A DNA stretch of 24,826 nt from Clostridia bacterium (GTDB lineage: Bacteria > Bacillota > Clostridia > CAKSNL01 > HGM11501): the NCBI GenBank assembly GCA_030535815.1, contig JAUNRD010000001.1, positions 1 through 24,826 on the forward strand. Direction: 5' to 3'. The position numbers and the translations under genes are program-made. This document shows, piece by piece, positions 7,978-15,301 of the stretch. Under the pieces are notes generated by a model. It did no database searches and was not told the origin of the DNA. It saw only the letters and a list, made by a program, of their open reading frames with translations. Numbering within the stretch: position 1 is the stretch's first letter; the number at the start of each line of letters is the position of its first letter.

Positions 7978-8006
7978 GAATCCGCCCGTCCGGGCGGATT
8001 CTTTTT
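7978..8006 (+). terminator. Intrinsic terminator after the carboxypeptidase gene
   Basis: A 10-bp GC-rich stem (GAATCCGCCC with GGGCGGATTC) and a 4-base loop are followed by five T, two bases after the stop codon. Confidence 0.93.
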
Positions 8007-8048
8007 CATATAAATATATACATATATGAATATGTATATATTTATATG
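8007..8048. repeat. Perfect 18-bp AT-rich inverted repeat
   Basis: Arms 8007-8024 and 8031-8048 are exact reverse complements around a 6-base spacer TATGAA. Each arm has 16 A/T of 18 bases. It sits directly after the terminator at 7978-8006 and 58 bases before the pepD promoter. It lacks a T-tract of its own, so it is not a normal terminator. Function unknown. Confidence 0.85.
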
Positions 8049-8105
8049 TTGCTATGGCTTTGAGAGAAACGGAAAATCTGCAGAAGAAATATTTTGTATT
8101 TTGGA

Positions 8106-8134
8106 TTGAAAAATGAGGAAAACTATGGTATACT
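8106..8134 (+). promoter_or_regulatory. Promoter of pepD
   Basis: -35 TTGAAA (8106-8111), 17-bp spacer, -10 TATACT (8129-8134) with extended TGG. It lies 31 bases before the ATG. Confidence 0.8.
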
Positions 8135-8165
8135 GAAGTACAATCAATAATTAAGGAGTGTTTAT

Positions 8166-9608
8166 ATGAGAAAACTTGAAGGATTAAAGCCCGAAAGCCT
8201 GTTTTCCTATTTTGAAGATATATCAGCAATTCCCAGAGGTTCAGGGGTAAGAAGCGGGATAAGAGACTATCTTGTAAATTTTGCCAAGGAAAGAAATCTT
8301 GAGTTTTATGCCGACGAGGCGGATAATGTAATAATTTATAAAAAAGCATCAGCCGGCTATGAAAATGCAGAAGGAGTTATCCTTCAGAGTCATACCGACA
8401 TTGTGTGGCAGAAAACAGCCGACTGCGATATTGATTTTGAAAAAGAGGGACTCCGCCTTTATGTGGACGGAGATTTCATAAAGGCCGAGGGGACAACCTT
8501 AGGTGCCGACAACGGCCTCGGTGTTGCAGCAGCCCTTGCTGTTCTTGACGACGACAGCCTTTCCCATCCCGCAATAGAGGCAGTATTCACCTCGGATGAG
8601 GAAATCGGAATGATCGGCGCAGGTAAGCTTGATATGACACGACTTTCCGGAAAGAAGCTTATCAATATGGACGCAGAGGAGCCTGAGGTACTGACCGTTT
8701 CCTGCGCAGGCGGAAGCGACTTCATAATAAAAATTCCGGTAGAGAAGATGGAAGCTGCAGGAACCCATATGAATATTAAAATCGCAGGTCTTCTGGGCGG
8801 ACATTCCGGGATTCAGATATCTGAAGGCAGAGTAAACGCCGATATGCTGCTTGGCAGAATCCTTAACCATATGTCAAAACATACATCTTTTTATATAAAG
8901 AGCGTTTCCGGCGGAACAAAGGCAAATGCCATTCCGTTGGAAAGCGAAGCTTTGGTTATAGCAGAAAAGGCAGAAGATTTCAAAGATGAATTTGATAAGT
9001 ATGTTGAAACTGTAAAGGAAGAAATTTCATCAAGAGAGCCTTCTTTTATGGCAGATTGCGAAATTTTGTCAGAAGAAAAAAACGTGGCTTTCAAAAAGAA
9101 TAGTGCCGAAAGGGTAATTGCTCTTCTTACCGTTGCGCCAAACGGAGTTATGGAAATGAGCAAGGAAATAGATAACCTTGTTGAAACTTCGCTGAACCTG
9201 GGAATTCTTGAAACAGCGGAAAATTTCGTTAAAGTTCACTTTGCCCTTCGCAGCAACAAGGAAAGCGCCCTTTATGCCTTAGAGGAAAAAATGACGGCGC
9301 TCACCAGTCTTTTAGGAGCAGAATGTGAAACCTTCGGACACTATCCTCCCTGGGAATTCAAGAAAAATTCACCTCTTCAGGATATATATAAGAGAATTTA
9401 CAAGGAAAAGAACGGAAAAGAGCCTTCTGTCGAGGCAATTCACGCAGGACTTGAATGCGGACTTTTCTCATCGGAGATTGAGGGACTTGATGCGATAGCC
9501 ATCGGCGCACTTCTTATGGATGTTCACACGGTTGGGGAGAAGCTTTCCATCTCATCTACAGAAAGTTTTTATGATATTCTGGTTAAAGTCCTTGAAAATT
9601 GCAGATAA
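8166..9608 (+). CDS. pepD: Aminoacyl-histidine dipeptidase PepD (peptidase family M20C)
   Basis: Cytosolic dinuclear zinc dipeptidase that cleaves Xaa-His (carnosine-type) and other dipeptides. The 480 residues match E. coli PepD length. Metal and catalytic residues fall in family-typical motifs: H76-x-D78 in LQSHTDIV, bridging D115 in GADNGLG, catalytic E145-E146 in SDEEIG, D169 in NMDAEEP, and a C-terminal histidine in IHAGLECG (426) or DVHTVGE (454). The middle GGHSGIQI belongs to the inserted lid/dimerisation domain. AAGGAG lies seven bases before the ATG. The gene has its own promoter and is followed by a terminator and then an OPT peptide transporter, so import and hydrolysis of small peptides are neighbours. 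Confidence 0.93.
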   Translation: MRKLEGLKPESLFSYFEDISAIPRGSGVRSGIRDYLVNFAKERNLEFYADEADNVIIYKKASAGYENAEGVILQSHTDIVWQKTADCDIDFEKEGLRLYVDGDFIKAEGTTLGADNGLGVAAALAVLDDDSLSHPAIEAVFTSDEEIGMIGAGKLDMTRLSGKKLINMDAEEPEVLTVSCAGGSDFIIKIPVEKMEAAGTHMNIKIAGLLGGHSGIQISEGRVNADMLLGRILNHMSKHTSFYIKSVSGGTKANAIPLESEALVIAEKAEDFKDEFDKYVETVKEEISSREPSFMADCEILSEEKNVAFKKNSAERVIALLTVAPNGVMEMSKEIDNLVETSLNLGILETAENFVKVHFALRSNKESALYALEEKMTALTSLLGAECETFGHYPPWEFKKNSPLQDIYKRIYKEKNGKEPSVEAIHAGLECGLFSSEIEGLDAIAIGALLMDVHTVGEKLSISSTESFYDILVKVLENCR

Positions 9609-9629
9609 TTGATATATAAGGAAGGAATA

Positions 9630-9673
9630 GCGAGACTTTTTCGACGGTTTTATTGAAAAGTCTTGCTTTTTTT
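9630..9673 (+). terminator. Intrinsic terminator after pepD
   Basis: An 11-bp stem (9630-9640 with 9656-9666, one G-U) and a 15-base loop end in seven T. The 3' arm and T-tract overlap the -35 of the next promoter, so the two signals share bases. Confidence 0.75.
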
Positions 9674-9691
9674 CCATTTGTATGGTAGAAT
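9663..9691 (+). promoter_or_regulatory. Promoter of the OPT transporter gene
   Basis: -35 TTGCTT (9663-9668), 17-bp spacer, -10 TAGAAT (9686-9691) with extended TGG, 32 bases upstream of the ATG. Confidence 0.7.
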
Positions 9692-9723
9692 CATTCGGTA
9701 TGTACATTTGAAAGGATGATTGG

Positions 9724-11694
9724 ATGGATAACAATAAGCAGTTTACACCTTACGTTCCCGCAAGTAAGGTTACACCCGAGTTAACTGTTACTTCCATTAT
9801 TATGGGTATTCTTCTTGCAGTTATTTTCGGCGCGGCAAACGCATACTTAGGACTCAGAGTAGGTATGACGGTTTCCGCTTCAATTCCCGCGGCAGTTATT
9901 GCAATGGGTGTTATACGCGTACTTATGCGTAAAAACTCTATACTTGAGAGTAATGTTGTGCAGACCATAGGCTCTGCAGGCGAATCATTGGCGGCAGGTG
10001 CAATTTTCACTCTTCCCGCACTCTTTTTGTGGGCAGAAGAAGGTGTTGAGGGAGTTAAAGAACCGGGAATACTTGAAATTACATTAATTGCATTAATCGG
10101 CGGTCTTCTCGGTGTATTTTTCATGGTTCCTCTCCGCAATGCCTTAATCGTTAAGGAGCATGGAATTCTTCCTTATCCCGAAGGTAGTGCCTGTGCGGAA
10201 GTGCTTCTTGCAGGGGAAAAGGGTGGCGCAAATGCATCAACAGTATTTGCAGGTATGGGCTTTGCGGCAATCTTCAAGTTTATAATTGACGGACTTAAAC
10301 TGGTTGCAGGAGAAGTAAGCTTTAACTTCTCTAAAATATTCAAGGGTTATACGGGTGAAATCGGTACACAAATTTATCCCGCTGTAATGAGCGTTGGTTA
10401 TATTTGTGGACCCAGAATTTCTTCTTATATGTTTGCAGGCGGCGTTCTTTCCTGGATGGTACTTATTCCCCTCATCGTTATGTTCGGCGCTGACATTATC
10501 CTTAATGTTGATTCTTTGGATTTTGCAAAGGCTCTTATGGACAAAGGATATACCGAAAGTACTATTTCTGTTGGAGAAATTAATAATATTATGGGAGCAG
10601 GCGGAATATGGAAAGCATACATCCGCTATATCGGTGCAGGTGCGCTTGCTGCAGGAGGCATCATAAGCCTTGTTAAGTCTCTTCCTCTTATTGTGAAAAC
10701 CTTTGGTGGCGCTATAAAGAGCATAAGAAGTGCGGGTAAAGCCTCTGATGCCAGAACGGACCGTGACATAAAAATGCCTGTGGTATTGGGAGCAATCGTT
10801 ATTCTTACTCTTCTTATATGGATTATTCCTGCAATTCCCGTAAGCCTTCTTGGTGCGGCAATTATTGTGGTGTTCGGCTTTTTCTTTGCAACTGTTTCAT
10901 CCCGAATGGTTGGACTTGTCGGAAGCAGTAACAACCCCGTTTCCGGTATGGCTATCGCTACACTTTTAATTGCTACACTTGTGCTCAAAGTTACGGGACA
11001 GACAGGTGGCGCAGGTATGACAAGCGCTATTGCAATAGGCTCTATCATTTGTATAGTATCCGCAATTGCGGGCGACACCAGCCAGGATTTAAAGACAGGT
11101 TATCTTTTAGGCTCAACGCCTAAAAAACAGCAGATAGGTGAAATTATAGGTGTTGTTGCAGCGGCTCTTGCCATAGGCGGAACACTTTACCTTCTTAATG
11201 AGGCGTGGCCTTATGGCTCAAAGGATCTTCCGGCTCCTCAGGCAACGCTTATGAAGATTATTACAGAAGGTGTTATGGAAGGAAATCTTCCCTGGGAATT
11301 GGTTGCAATCGGCGTTGTAATTGCCGTTGTTGTTGAAATAATCGGAATCCCCGTGCTTCCCTTCGCAATCGGTATTTATCTTCCCGTTCAGCTTAATGCC
11401 TGCATTATGGTGGGCGGTCTTATTCGTCTTGCTCTTGATAAGATGAAGAAGGACAAAGAAACCAAAGAAAGAATCGTAAACGACGGTATCCTCTTCTGCT
11501 CCGGTATGATAGCAGGTGAAGGCTTAGTTGGTATTCTCCTTGCACTTCTTGCGGTATTCGGCGTAGGTGAAATGATTGATCTTTCAGCAAAGCTTAATCT
11601 TTCTCCCGCGTTTATGAACATTGGAAGCATAGTGCTTTTTGCAATCATAATTTTAACTGTGCTCAAGTTTTCCGTTTGGAAAATGCGTAAATAG
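9724..11694 (+). CDS. OPT-family oligopeptide transporter
   Basis: Large polytopic membrane protein of 656 residues from the OPT superfamily, which couples uptake of small peptides (or, in the YSL branch, metal chelates) to proton flow. About 14-16 hydrophobic segments are visible. Prokaryotic OPT landmarks include NAYLGLRVGMTV near 38-49, NVVQTIGSAGES near 78-89, a KEHGILPYPEG loop, and SSNNPVSGMA near 400. AAAGGA is spaced seven bases from the ATG. The gene is followed after only two bases by a PqqD-like gene, and follows the dipeptidase gene pepD, which favours peptides as substrate. Substrate is inference. Confidence 0.92.
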   Translation: MDNNKQFTPYVPASKVTPELTVTSIIMGILLAVIFGAANAYLGLRVGMTVSASIPAAVIAMGVIRVLMRKNSILESNVVQTIGSAGESLAAGAIFTLPALFLWAEEGVEGVKEPGILEITLIALIGGLLGVFFMVPLRNALIVKEHGILPYPEGSACAEVLLAGEKGGANASTVFAGMGFAAIFKFIIDGLKLVAGEVSFNFSKIFKGYTGEIGTQIYPAVMSVGYICGPRISSYMFAGGVLSWMVLIPLIVMFGADIILNVDSLDFAKALMDKGYTESTISVGEINNIMGAGGIWKAYIRYIGAGALAAGGIISLVKSLPLIVKTFGGAIKSIRSAGKASDARTDRDIKMPVVLGAIVILTLLIWIIPAIPVSLLGAAIIVVFGFFFATVSSRMVGLVGSSNNPVSGMAIATLLIATLVLKVTGQTGGAGMTSAIAIGSIICIVSAIAGDTSQDLKTGYLLGSTPKKQQIGEIIGVVAAALAIGGTLYLLNEAWPYGSKDLPAPQATLMKIITEGVMEGNLPWELVAIGVVIAVVVEIIGIPVLPFAIGIYLPVQLNACIMVGGLIRLALDKMKKDKETKERIVNDGILFCSGMIAGEGLVGILLALLAVFGVGEMIDLSAKLNLSPAFMNIGSIVLFAIIILTVLKFSVWKMRK

Positions 11695-11696
11695 TT

Positions 11697-12032
11697 ATGA
11701 AAAAAGAAGAAAACTATCTTTTAAGAATTCCTTTAAGAAAGGAAAATCTTAACTGGACAACGGACGAAGAGGGAAATGTAACCCTTGAAATAGAAAACAA
11801 AGGCTTTTTTAACCGCCTTTGTCAGAAGCTTTTGAAAAAACCAAAAATTACCTATATTCATCTTGATGAAATGGGAAGCTTTATCTGGCCGCTTTTTTCT
11901 CCCGGCAAAGACATTGTTGCTCTGGGACGTGAGGTTTCGGAAAAGTTCGGCGATAAGGCAGAGCCGCTGTATGAGCGCCTGGCGGAATATATAAAACGCC
12001 TGGAAAGCTATGGCTTTGTGATATTTGAATAA
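11697..12032 (+). CDS. PqqD-like small protein downstream of OPT transporter
   Basis: 111-residue soluble protein. The C-terminal two thirds resemble PqqD/RRE domains (PF05402), winged-helix folds that bind leader peptides in RiPP pathways: LDEMGSFIWPLFSPGKDI matches the LDexgs.iW.l..G..t pattern and is followed by helices typical of the family. The N-terminal 35 residues are charged and beta-like. It starts two bases after the OPT stop without a strong ribosome binding site, so it relies on coupled translation. No radical SAM enzyme or precursor peptide is visible nearby, so a RiPP role has no support here; a peptide-binding accessory of the transporter is possible but unproven. Confidence 0.72.
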   Translation: MKKEENYLLRIPLRKENLNWTTDEEGNVTLEIENKGFFNRLCQKLLKKPKITYIHLDEMGSFIWPLFSPGKDIVALGREVSEKFGDKAEPLYERLAEYIKRLESYGFVIFE

Positions 12033-12033
12033 T

Positions 12034-12067
12034 AAAAAAAGGAATCGCAGAAGCGATTCCTTTTTTT
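12034..12067. terminator. Bidirectional intrinsic terminator between PqqD-like gene and the repressor gene
   Basis: An 8-bp core stem GGAATCGC/GCGATTCC with loop AGAA is extended by seven A on one side and seven T on the other. It serves the converging genes on both strands. Confidence 0.93.
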
Positions 12068-12069
12068 GC

Positions 12070-12441
12070 TTAAAATCCTTTAGCCATAAGGTATTCCTTT
12101 AATTTTTCAAAGCTTTCTTCGCTTATGTGGTGCTCGATTTTGCAACTGTCCTCATAGGCGGTGTCTTCACTAACACCCATAGCCATCAGTGCCTTTGCGA
12201 TAATTCTGTGGCGCTCATACATGGTTTCTGCAATGGAAAGCCCCTTTTCCGTCAGGGTGATGCTGCCTGATGAATCAATTACAATAAAGCCCTCCTCACG
12301 AAGCTTTTTCATTGCAACGGAAACGCTGGGCTTGGTAACAGAAAGCTCGGTTGCTATGTCAATACTTCTGACGTGGCCGTGTTTTTTATTAAGCATATGT
12401 ATGGTTTCGAGATAATTCTCGCCGGATTCTTTAATAATCAT
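12070..12441 (-). CDS. DtxR/MntR-family metal-dependent transcriptional repressor, probably iron-responsive
   Basis: 123-residue dimeric repressor with an N-terminal winged helix-turn-helix (about 20-60) and a metal-binding dimerisation domain, without the C-terminal SH3-like domain of DtxR, so its length is MntR-like. Aligned metal ligands are N9, E12, H78, C100, E103 and H104. Mn-sensing B. subtilis MntR has D8 and E99 where this protein has N9 and C100; Fe-sensing DtxR has M10 and C102. The Cys at the second site and the position facing feoAB argue for Fe(II) sensing. The ribosome binding site is AGAGGG. It has its own promoter and is divergent from feoA, where two matching inverted repeats are found. 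Metal specificity is inferred. Confidence 0.88.
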   Translation of the reverse strand: MIIKESGENYLETIHMLNKKHGHVRSIDIATELSVTKPSVSVAMKKLREEGFIVIDSSGSITLTEKGLSIAETMYERHRIIAKALMAMGVSEDTAYEDSCKIEHHISEESFEKLKEYLMAKGF

Positions 12442-12470
12442 ATTTATCCCTCTGAAAAGTTATTATATAT

Positions 12471-12499
12471 ATTGTATCATATAAACGGCAAATTGTCAA
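12471..12499 (-). promoter_or_regulatory. Promoter of the DtxR/MntR-family gene
   Basis: On the minus strand, perfect -35 TTGACA (12499-12494), 17-bp spacer, -10 TACAAT (12476-12471), 29 bases before the ATG. No GTTAG/CTAAC repeat overlaps it, so autoregulation is not evident. Confidence 0.75.
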
Positions 12500-12601
12500 A
12501 GGTGATTTAATAAGCCTTTTTGCAAAATTCCCTAAATGAGGAATAAAGTGGGCTTTTTAATTGTATAATTTTATAAAAATAAAAAATCTGTAAATTTTTT
12601 C

Positions 12602-12630
12602 TTGACAAAAGGGCACATTGGTGGTATTCT
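12602..12630 (+). promoter_or_regulatory. Promoter of feoA-feoB operon
   Basis: Perfect -35 TTGACA (12602-12607), 17-bp spacer, -10 TATTCT (12625-12630) with extended TGG. The predicted start point is inside or next to the operator at 12638-12653. Confidence 0.85.
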
Positions 12631-12637
12631 ATTTGCG

Positions 12638-12653
12638 GTTAGAGTAAACTAAC
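12638..12653. promoter_or_regulatory. Putative DtxR-family operator O1 at the feo transcription start
   Basis: Inverted repeat GTTAG-N6-CTAAC placed seven bases after the feoA -10, where a bound repressor would block initiation. The half-site resembles the GGTTAG half of known DtxR/IdeR boxes, and the same half-sites recur at 12926-12941. Confidence 0.65.
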
Positions 12654-12676
12654 TTTAAGGACGGGGTGAGACTTAT

Positions 12677-12889
12677 ATGACATTAAGAGATGCTGAAGAA
12701 GGAAAAGAATACATCATAAAGGCAATTGAGACAGACGATGAGGAACTTGATGCGTTTCTGTTTTCTTTGGGCTGCTATGCCGGTGAAGCAATAACTGTCA
12801 TTTCACACCTTAAAGGCGGATGCGTCGTTTCCATAAAGGACGGCAGATATAATATAGATAATGAGTTAGCCGGGGCTATATCAATTTAA
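12677..12889 (+). CDS. feoA: Ferrous iron transport protein FeoA
   Basis: 70-residue cytosolic SH3-like protein needed for full activity of the FeoB ferrous iron channel. Features are the compact beta-rich fold pattern, a central LFSLGCYAGEAITV matching the LxxLGxxxGxxixv FeoA signature, and a C-terminal DNELAGAISI strand. The start is ATG with GGGGTGAG upstream. It is the first gene of the feo operon, directly under a promoter with an overlapping putative iron operator, and 98 bases before feoB. Confidence 0.93.
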   Translation: MTLRDAEEGKEYIIKAIETDDEELDAFLFSLGCYAGEAITVISHLKGGCVVSIKDGRYNIDNELAGAISI

Positions 12890-12925
12890 GGCACGCTTTG
12901 GCATAACTTTTTATTTTCCTCATAA

Positions 12926-12941
12926 GTTAGTCGCGACTAAC
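12926..12941. promoter_or_regulatory. Putative DtxR-family operator O2 between feoA and feoB
   Basis: Perfect 16-bp palindrome GTTAGTCGCGACTAAC with the same GTTAG/CTAAC half-sites and spacing as the site at 12638-12653. A weak promoter could overlap it (TTGGCA at 12898-12903 and CATAAG at 12921-12926, 17-bp spacing), or it could act as a roadblock or cooperative site for transcription from the feoA promoter. Confidence 0.65.
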
Positions 12942-12987
12942 GCATAGGGCGTATATAAAATACAATTAATTTTGAGGAGGAAGTTTT

Positions 12988-15003
12988 ATGAGAATTGCTT
13001 TGGCAGGCAATCCCAACTCAGGTAAAACCACTATGTATAACGGCCTTACCGGAAAAAACGAAAAAGTAGGAAACTGGGCGGGCGTAACTGTTGACAAAAA
13101 GGAAAGTGCCATCAGGAAAAGTCTTTGTAACGGAGAGGAAGGGATAATCGCAGTTGACCTTCCCGGCGCATATTCAATGTCGCCCTTCACATCGGAGGAG
13201 AGCATCACAAGTATCTACGTTAAAAACGAAAATCCCGATGCTATTATAAACATTGTTGATGCTACAAACCTTAGCAGAAGCCTGTTTTTCACCACTCAGC
13301 TTCTGGAGCTTGGAATTCCCGTGGTTGTTGCATTAAATAAGAGCGACATCAACGAAAAAAAGGAAACAAAAATTGACACAAAGCTTTTGTCTGAGCTTTT
13401 GAACTGTCCCGTTGTTGAAACAATTTCCACATCGGCTGACGGACTTTCCGAGGTTGTTTCTGCTGCAATCGGCGTGATTGGAAAAGGACAGGAGGCACCC
13501 TACACCCAGGGGGACATCGACCTTACGGATAAAGCAGTGGTTGTTGCGGCAGACAAAAAGAGGTTTAACTTTGTAAACAAAATCGTTGCTTCTGTTGAAA
13601 CAAGAAAGGTTTTCACAAAAGACAAAAACTTCCAGGATAAGATTGATGCTGTTTTAACCAACAAATGGCTTGGTATTCCGATTTTCGCCGTTGTAATGTG
13701 GTTTGTGTTCTGGGTTTCCCAGGCTTGGCTCGGCCCTATGATTTCAGACCTTCTGGTTGGCTGGATTGAAGCTTTCGGCACTGTTGTTGACGGCTGGATG
13801 GAATCCTCTTCCTCCGAGCTTTTAAAAACACTTGTATCAAGTGCCATTGTTGACGGTGTAGGTGCCGTTGTAAGCTTTTTGCCCCTTGTTATGGTAATGT
13901 ATTTTATGATTGCCCTTTTGGAGGACTGCGGATATATGGCACGTGCAACAGTTGTGCTTGATCCCATATTCAAAAAGGTTGGTCTTTCGGGTAAATCCGT
14001 AATCCCCTTCGTTATCGGTACAGGCTGTGCAATCCCCGGCGTTATGGCGTGCCGTACCATAAGAAATGAGCGTGAAAGAAGAGCAACCGCAATGCTTGCA
14101 CCCTTTATGCCCTGCGGAGCAAAGCTTCCCGTTATTTCCCTCTTTGTAGGTGCTTTCTTTGCAGAGTCTGCCTGGGTTGGAACTGCAATGTACTTTGCAG
14201 GTATCGTAATCATCCTTCTCTGCGCACTTTTGGTCAACAAAATCACTGCCTATAAAGCAAGAAAATCCTTCTTTATCATAGAGCTTCCCGAATATAAATT
14301 CCCCAGTATAAAGCGTGCAGCACTTTCCATGTGTCAGCGTGGCTGGTCATACATAGTAAAGGCAGGTACAATTATTCTTGTATGTAACGTGCTTATAACG
14401 GTTTTAAGCAATCTGACACCTACCTTCAGTCTTGCGGCAGAAAACGGTTCAGATTCAATCCTTGCGTATATCTGCGGTCCCATTGACTGGATTATAATCC
14501 CCGTTATCGGCTTTGCATCCTGGAAGCTGGTTGCCTGTGCAATAACAGGCTTCATCGCAAAGGAAAACGTTGTGGGAACCGTGGCAACCTTGTTCGGTCT
14601 TTCTGCAGTAATCAACGGCGACCTTGAGCTTGTTGGCGAAGGAAGTGTTGTAGCAGATGCATTAGGACTTGTTCCCGCATCGGCTCTTGCTTATATGATG
14701 TTTAACCTCTTCACACCGCCCTGCTTTGCGGCAATCGGAGCAATGAATGCGGAAATGAAGAGCAAGAAATGGCTCTTCGGCGGTATCTGCCTCCAGCTTG
14801 GCGTTGGCTTTACCGTAGGATTTCTTGTATATCAGATTGGCACTTTAATCTCGGAAGGACACTTTGGAAATGGCTTTACAGGCGGACTTATTGCAATTAT
14901 CGTTATGGCGGCAATTGTAGTATACCTTTGCATAAAGTCTGATAAGAAGCTTAAAGCAGAATATGCTCTTAAGGCTGCCCAAAAGGCAAAGGAGAAGGTA
15001 TGA
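12988..15003 (+). CDS. feoB: Ferrous iron transporter FeoB
   Basis: 671-residue membrane protein that imports Fe(II) under anaerobic or microaerobic conditions. The N-terminal cytosolic G domain has G1 GNPNSGKT (7-14), G2 around GVTVD (32-36), G3 DLPG (57-60) and G4 NKSD (117-120). A helical spacer follows to about 225. The membrane part carries two Gate (nucleoside-recognition) halves, including the conserved GTGCAIPGVMACRT segment with its Cys and the PFMPCGAKLPV motif. GAGGAGG precedes the ATG. Its stop overlaps the next gene as ATGA. The G4 motif is NKSD rather than the more usual NMxD, a conservative variant. Confidence 0.95.
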   Translation: MRIALAGNPNSGKTTMYNGLTGKNEKVGNWAGVTVDKKESAIRKSLCNGEEGIIAVDLPGAYSMSPFTSEESITSIYVKNENPDAIINIVDATNLSRSLFFTTQLLELGIPVVVALNKSDINEKKETKIDTKLLSELLNCPVVETISTSADGLSEVVSAAIGVIGKGQEAPYTQGDIDLTDKAVVVAADKKRFNFVNKIVASVETRKVFTKDKNFQDKIDAVLTNKWLGIPIFAVVMWFVFWVSQAWLGPMISDLLVGWIEAFGTVVDGWMESSSSELLKTLVSSAIVDGVGAVVSFLPLVMVMYFMIALLEDCGYMARATVVLDPIFKKVGLSGKSVIPFVIGTGCAIPGVMACRTIRNERERRATAMLAPFMPCGAKLPVISLFVGAFFAESAWVGTAMYFAGIVIILLCALLVNKITAYKARKSFFIIELPEYKFPSIKRAALSMCQRGWSYIVKAGTIILVCNVLITVLSNLTPTFSLAAENGSDSILAYICGPIDWIIIPVIGFASWKLVACAITGFIAKENVVGTVATLFGLSAVINGDLELVGEGSVVADALGLVPASALAYMMFNLFTPPCFAAIGAMNAEMKSKKWLFGGICLQLGVGFTVGFLVYQIGTLISEGHFGNGFTGGLIAIIVMAAIVVYLCIKSDKKLKAEYALKAAQKAKEKV

Positions 15004-15176
15004 CGGACATAATCATCGGTGCAGTATTGGTAATAATCGTCGGGCTTGCCGTATTCTATATAATAAAAGAAAAGAAAAAAGGCAAAAGGTGCATAGGCTG
15101 TCCCGACGGCGGATGCGATTGCTGTTGCAGCAACCCCGGCAAAGAAAAATGTAATCATAAAAGCTCTGCGGAATAA
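15000..15176 (+). CDS. FeoB-associated Cys-rich membrane protein
   Basis: 58-residue protein overlapping the feoB stop by four bases (ATGA), which indicates translational coupling. One N-terminal membrane helix (about 3-22) is followed by a basic stretch EKKKGKR and a Cys cluster CIGCPDGGCDCCC (31-43), with a further Cys at 51. This is the pattern of the FeoB_associated family (PF12669), found after feoB in many Firmicutes and probably playing the part that FeoC has in enterobacteria. The cysteines may bind iron or pass it to or from FeoB; that is inference. Confidence 0.88.
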   Translation: MTDIIIGAVLVIIVGLAVFYIIKEKKKGKRCIGCPDGGCDCCCSNPGKEKCNHKSSAE

Positions 15177-15182
15177 TAAAAA

Positions 15183-15213
15183 TCCCGTGCCGTTAGCGGC
15201 ACGGGACTTTTTT
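15183..15213 (+). terminator. Intrinsic terminator of the feo operon
   Basis: A perfect 10-bp GC-rich stem TCCCGTGCCG/CGGCACGGGA and a TTAG loop are followed by six T after one C. Confidence 0.94.
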
Positions 15214-15232
15214 GAGTAAAAAACAAAATTTG

Positions 15233-15261
15233 TTGATTTTTTTGTCGATATATGATATACT
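15233..15261 (+). promoter_or_regulatory. Promoter of the SPFH-TIR operon
   Basis: -35 TTGATT (15233-15238), 17-bp spacer, -10 TATACT (15256-15261) with extended TGA, 40 bases before the ATG. No obvious operator was seen around it. Confidence 0.78.
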
Positions 15262-15301
15262 GGGAAAAATACTTTTAAATATATTTTTAGGGGGATTTAT
15301 A

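Noticed and set aside
9724..12032. A RiPP biosynthesis cluster signalled by the PqqD-like protein
   Set aside because: No radical SAM enzyme, precursor peptide, or maturation protease is adjacent; only a transporter and a general dipeptidase are.
12638..12653. A Fur box upstream of feoA
   Set aside because: The sequence lacks GATAATGAT-type units; the GTTAG/CTAAC palindrome fits the DtxR family whose gene is adjacent.
14963..15154. A 63-codon ORF across the feoB end in a third frame
   Set aside because: Arg-rich shadow of feoB and of the FeoB-associated gene; the frame starting at 15000 fits a known family.
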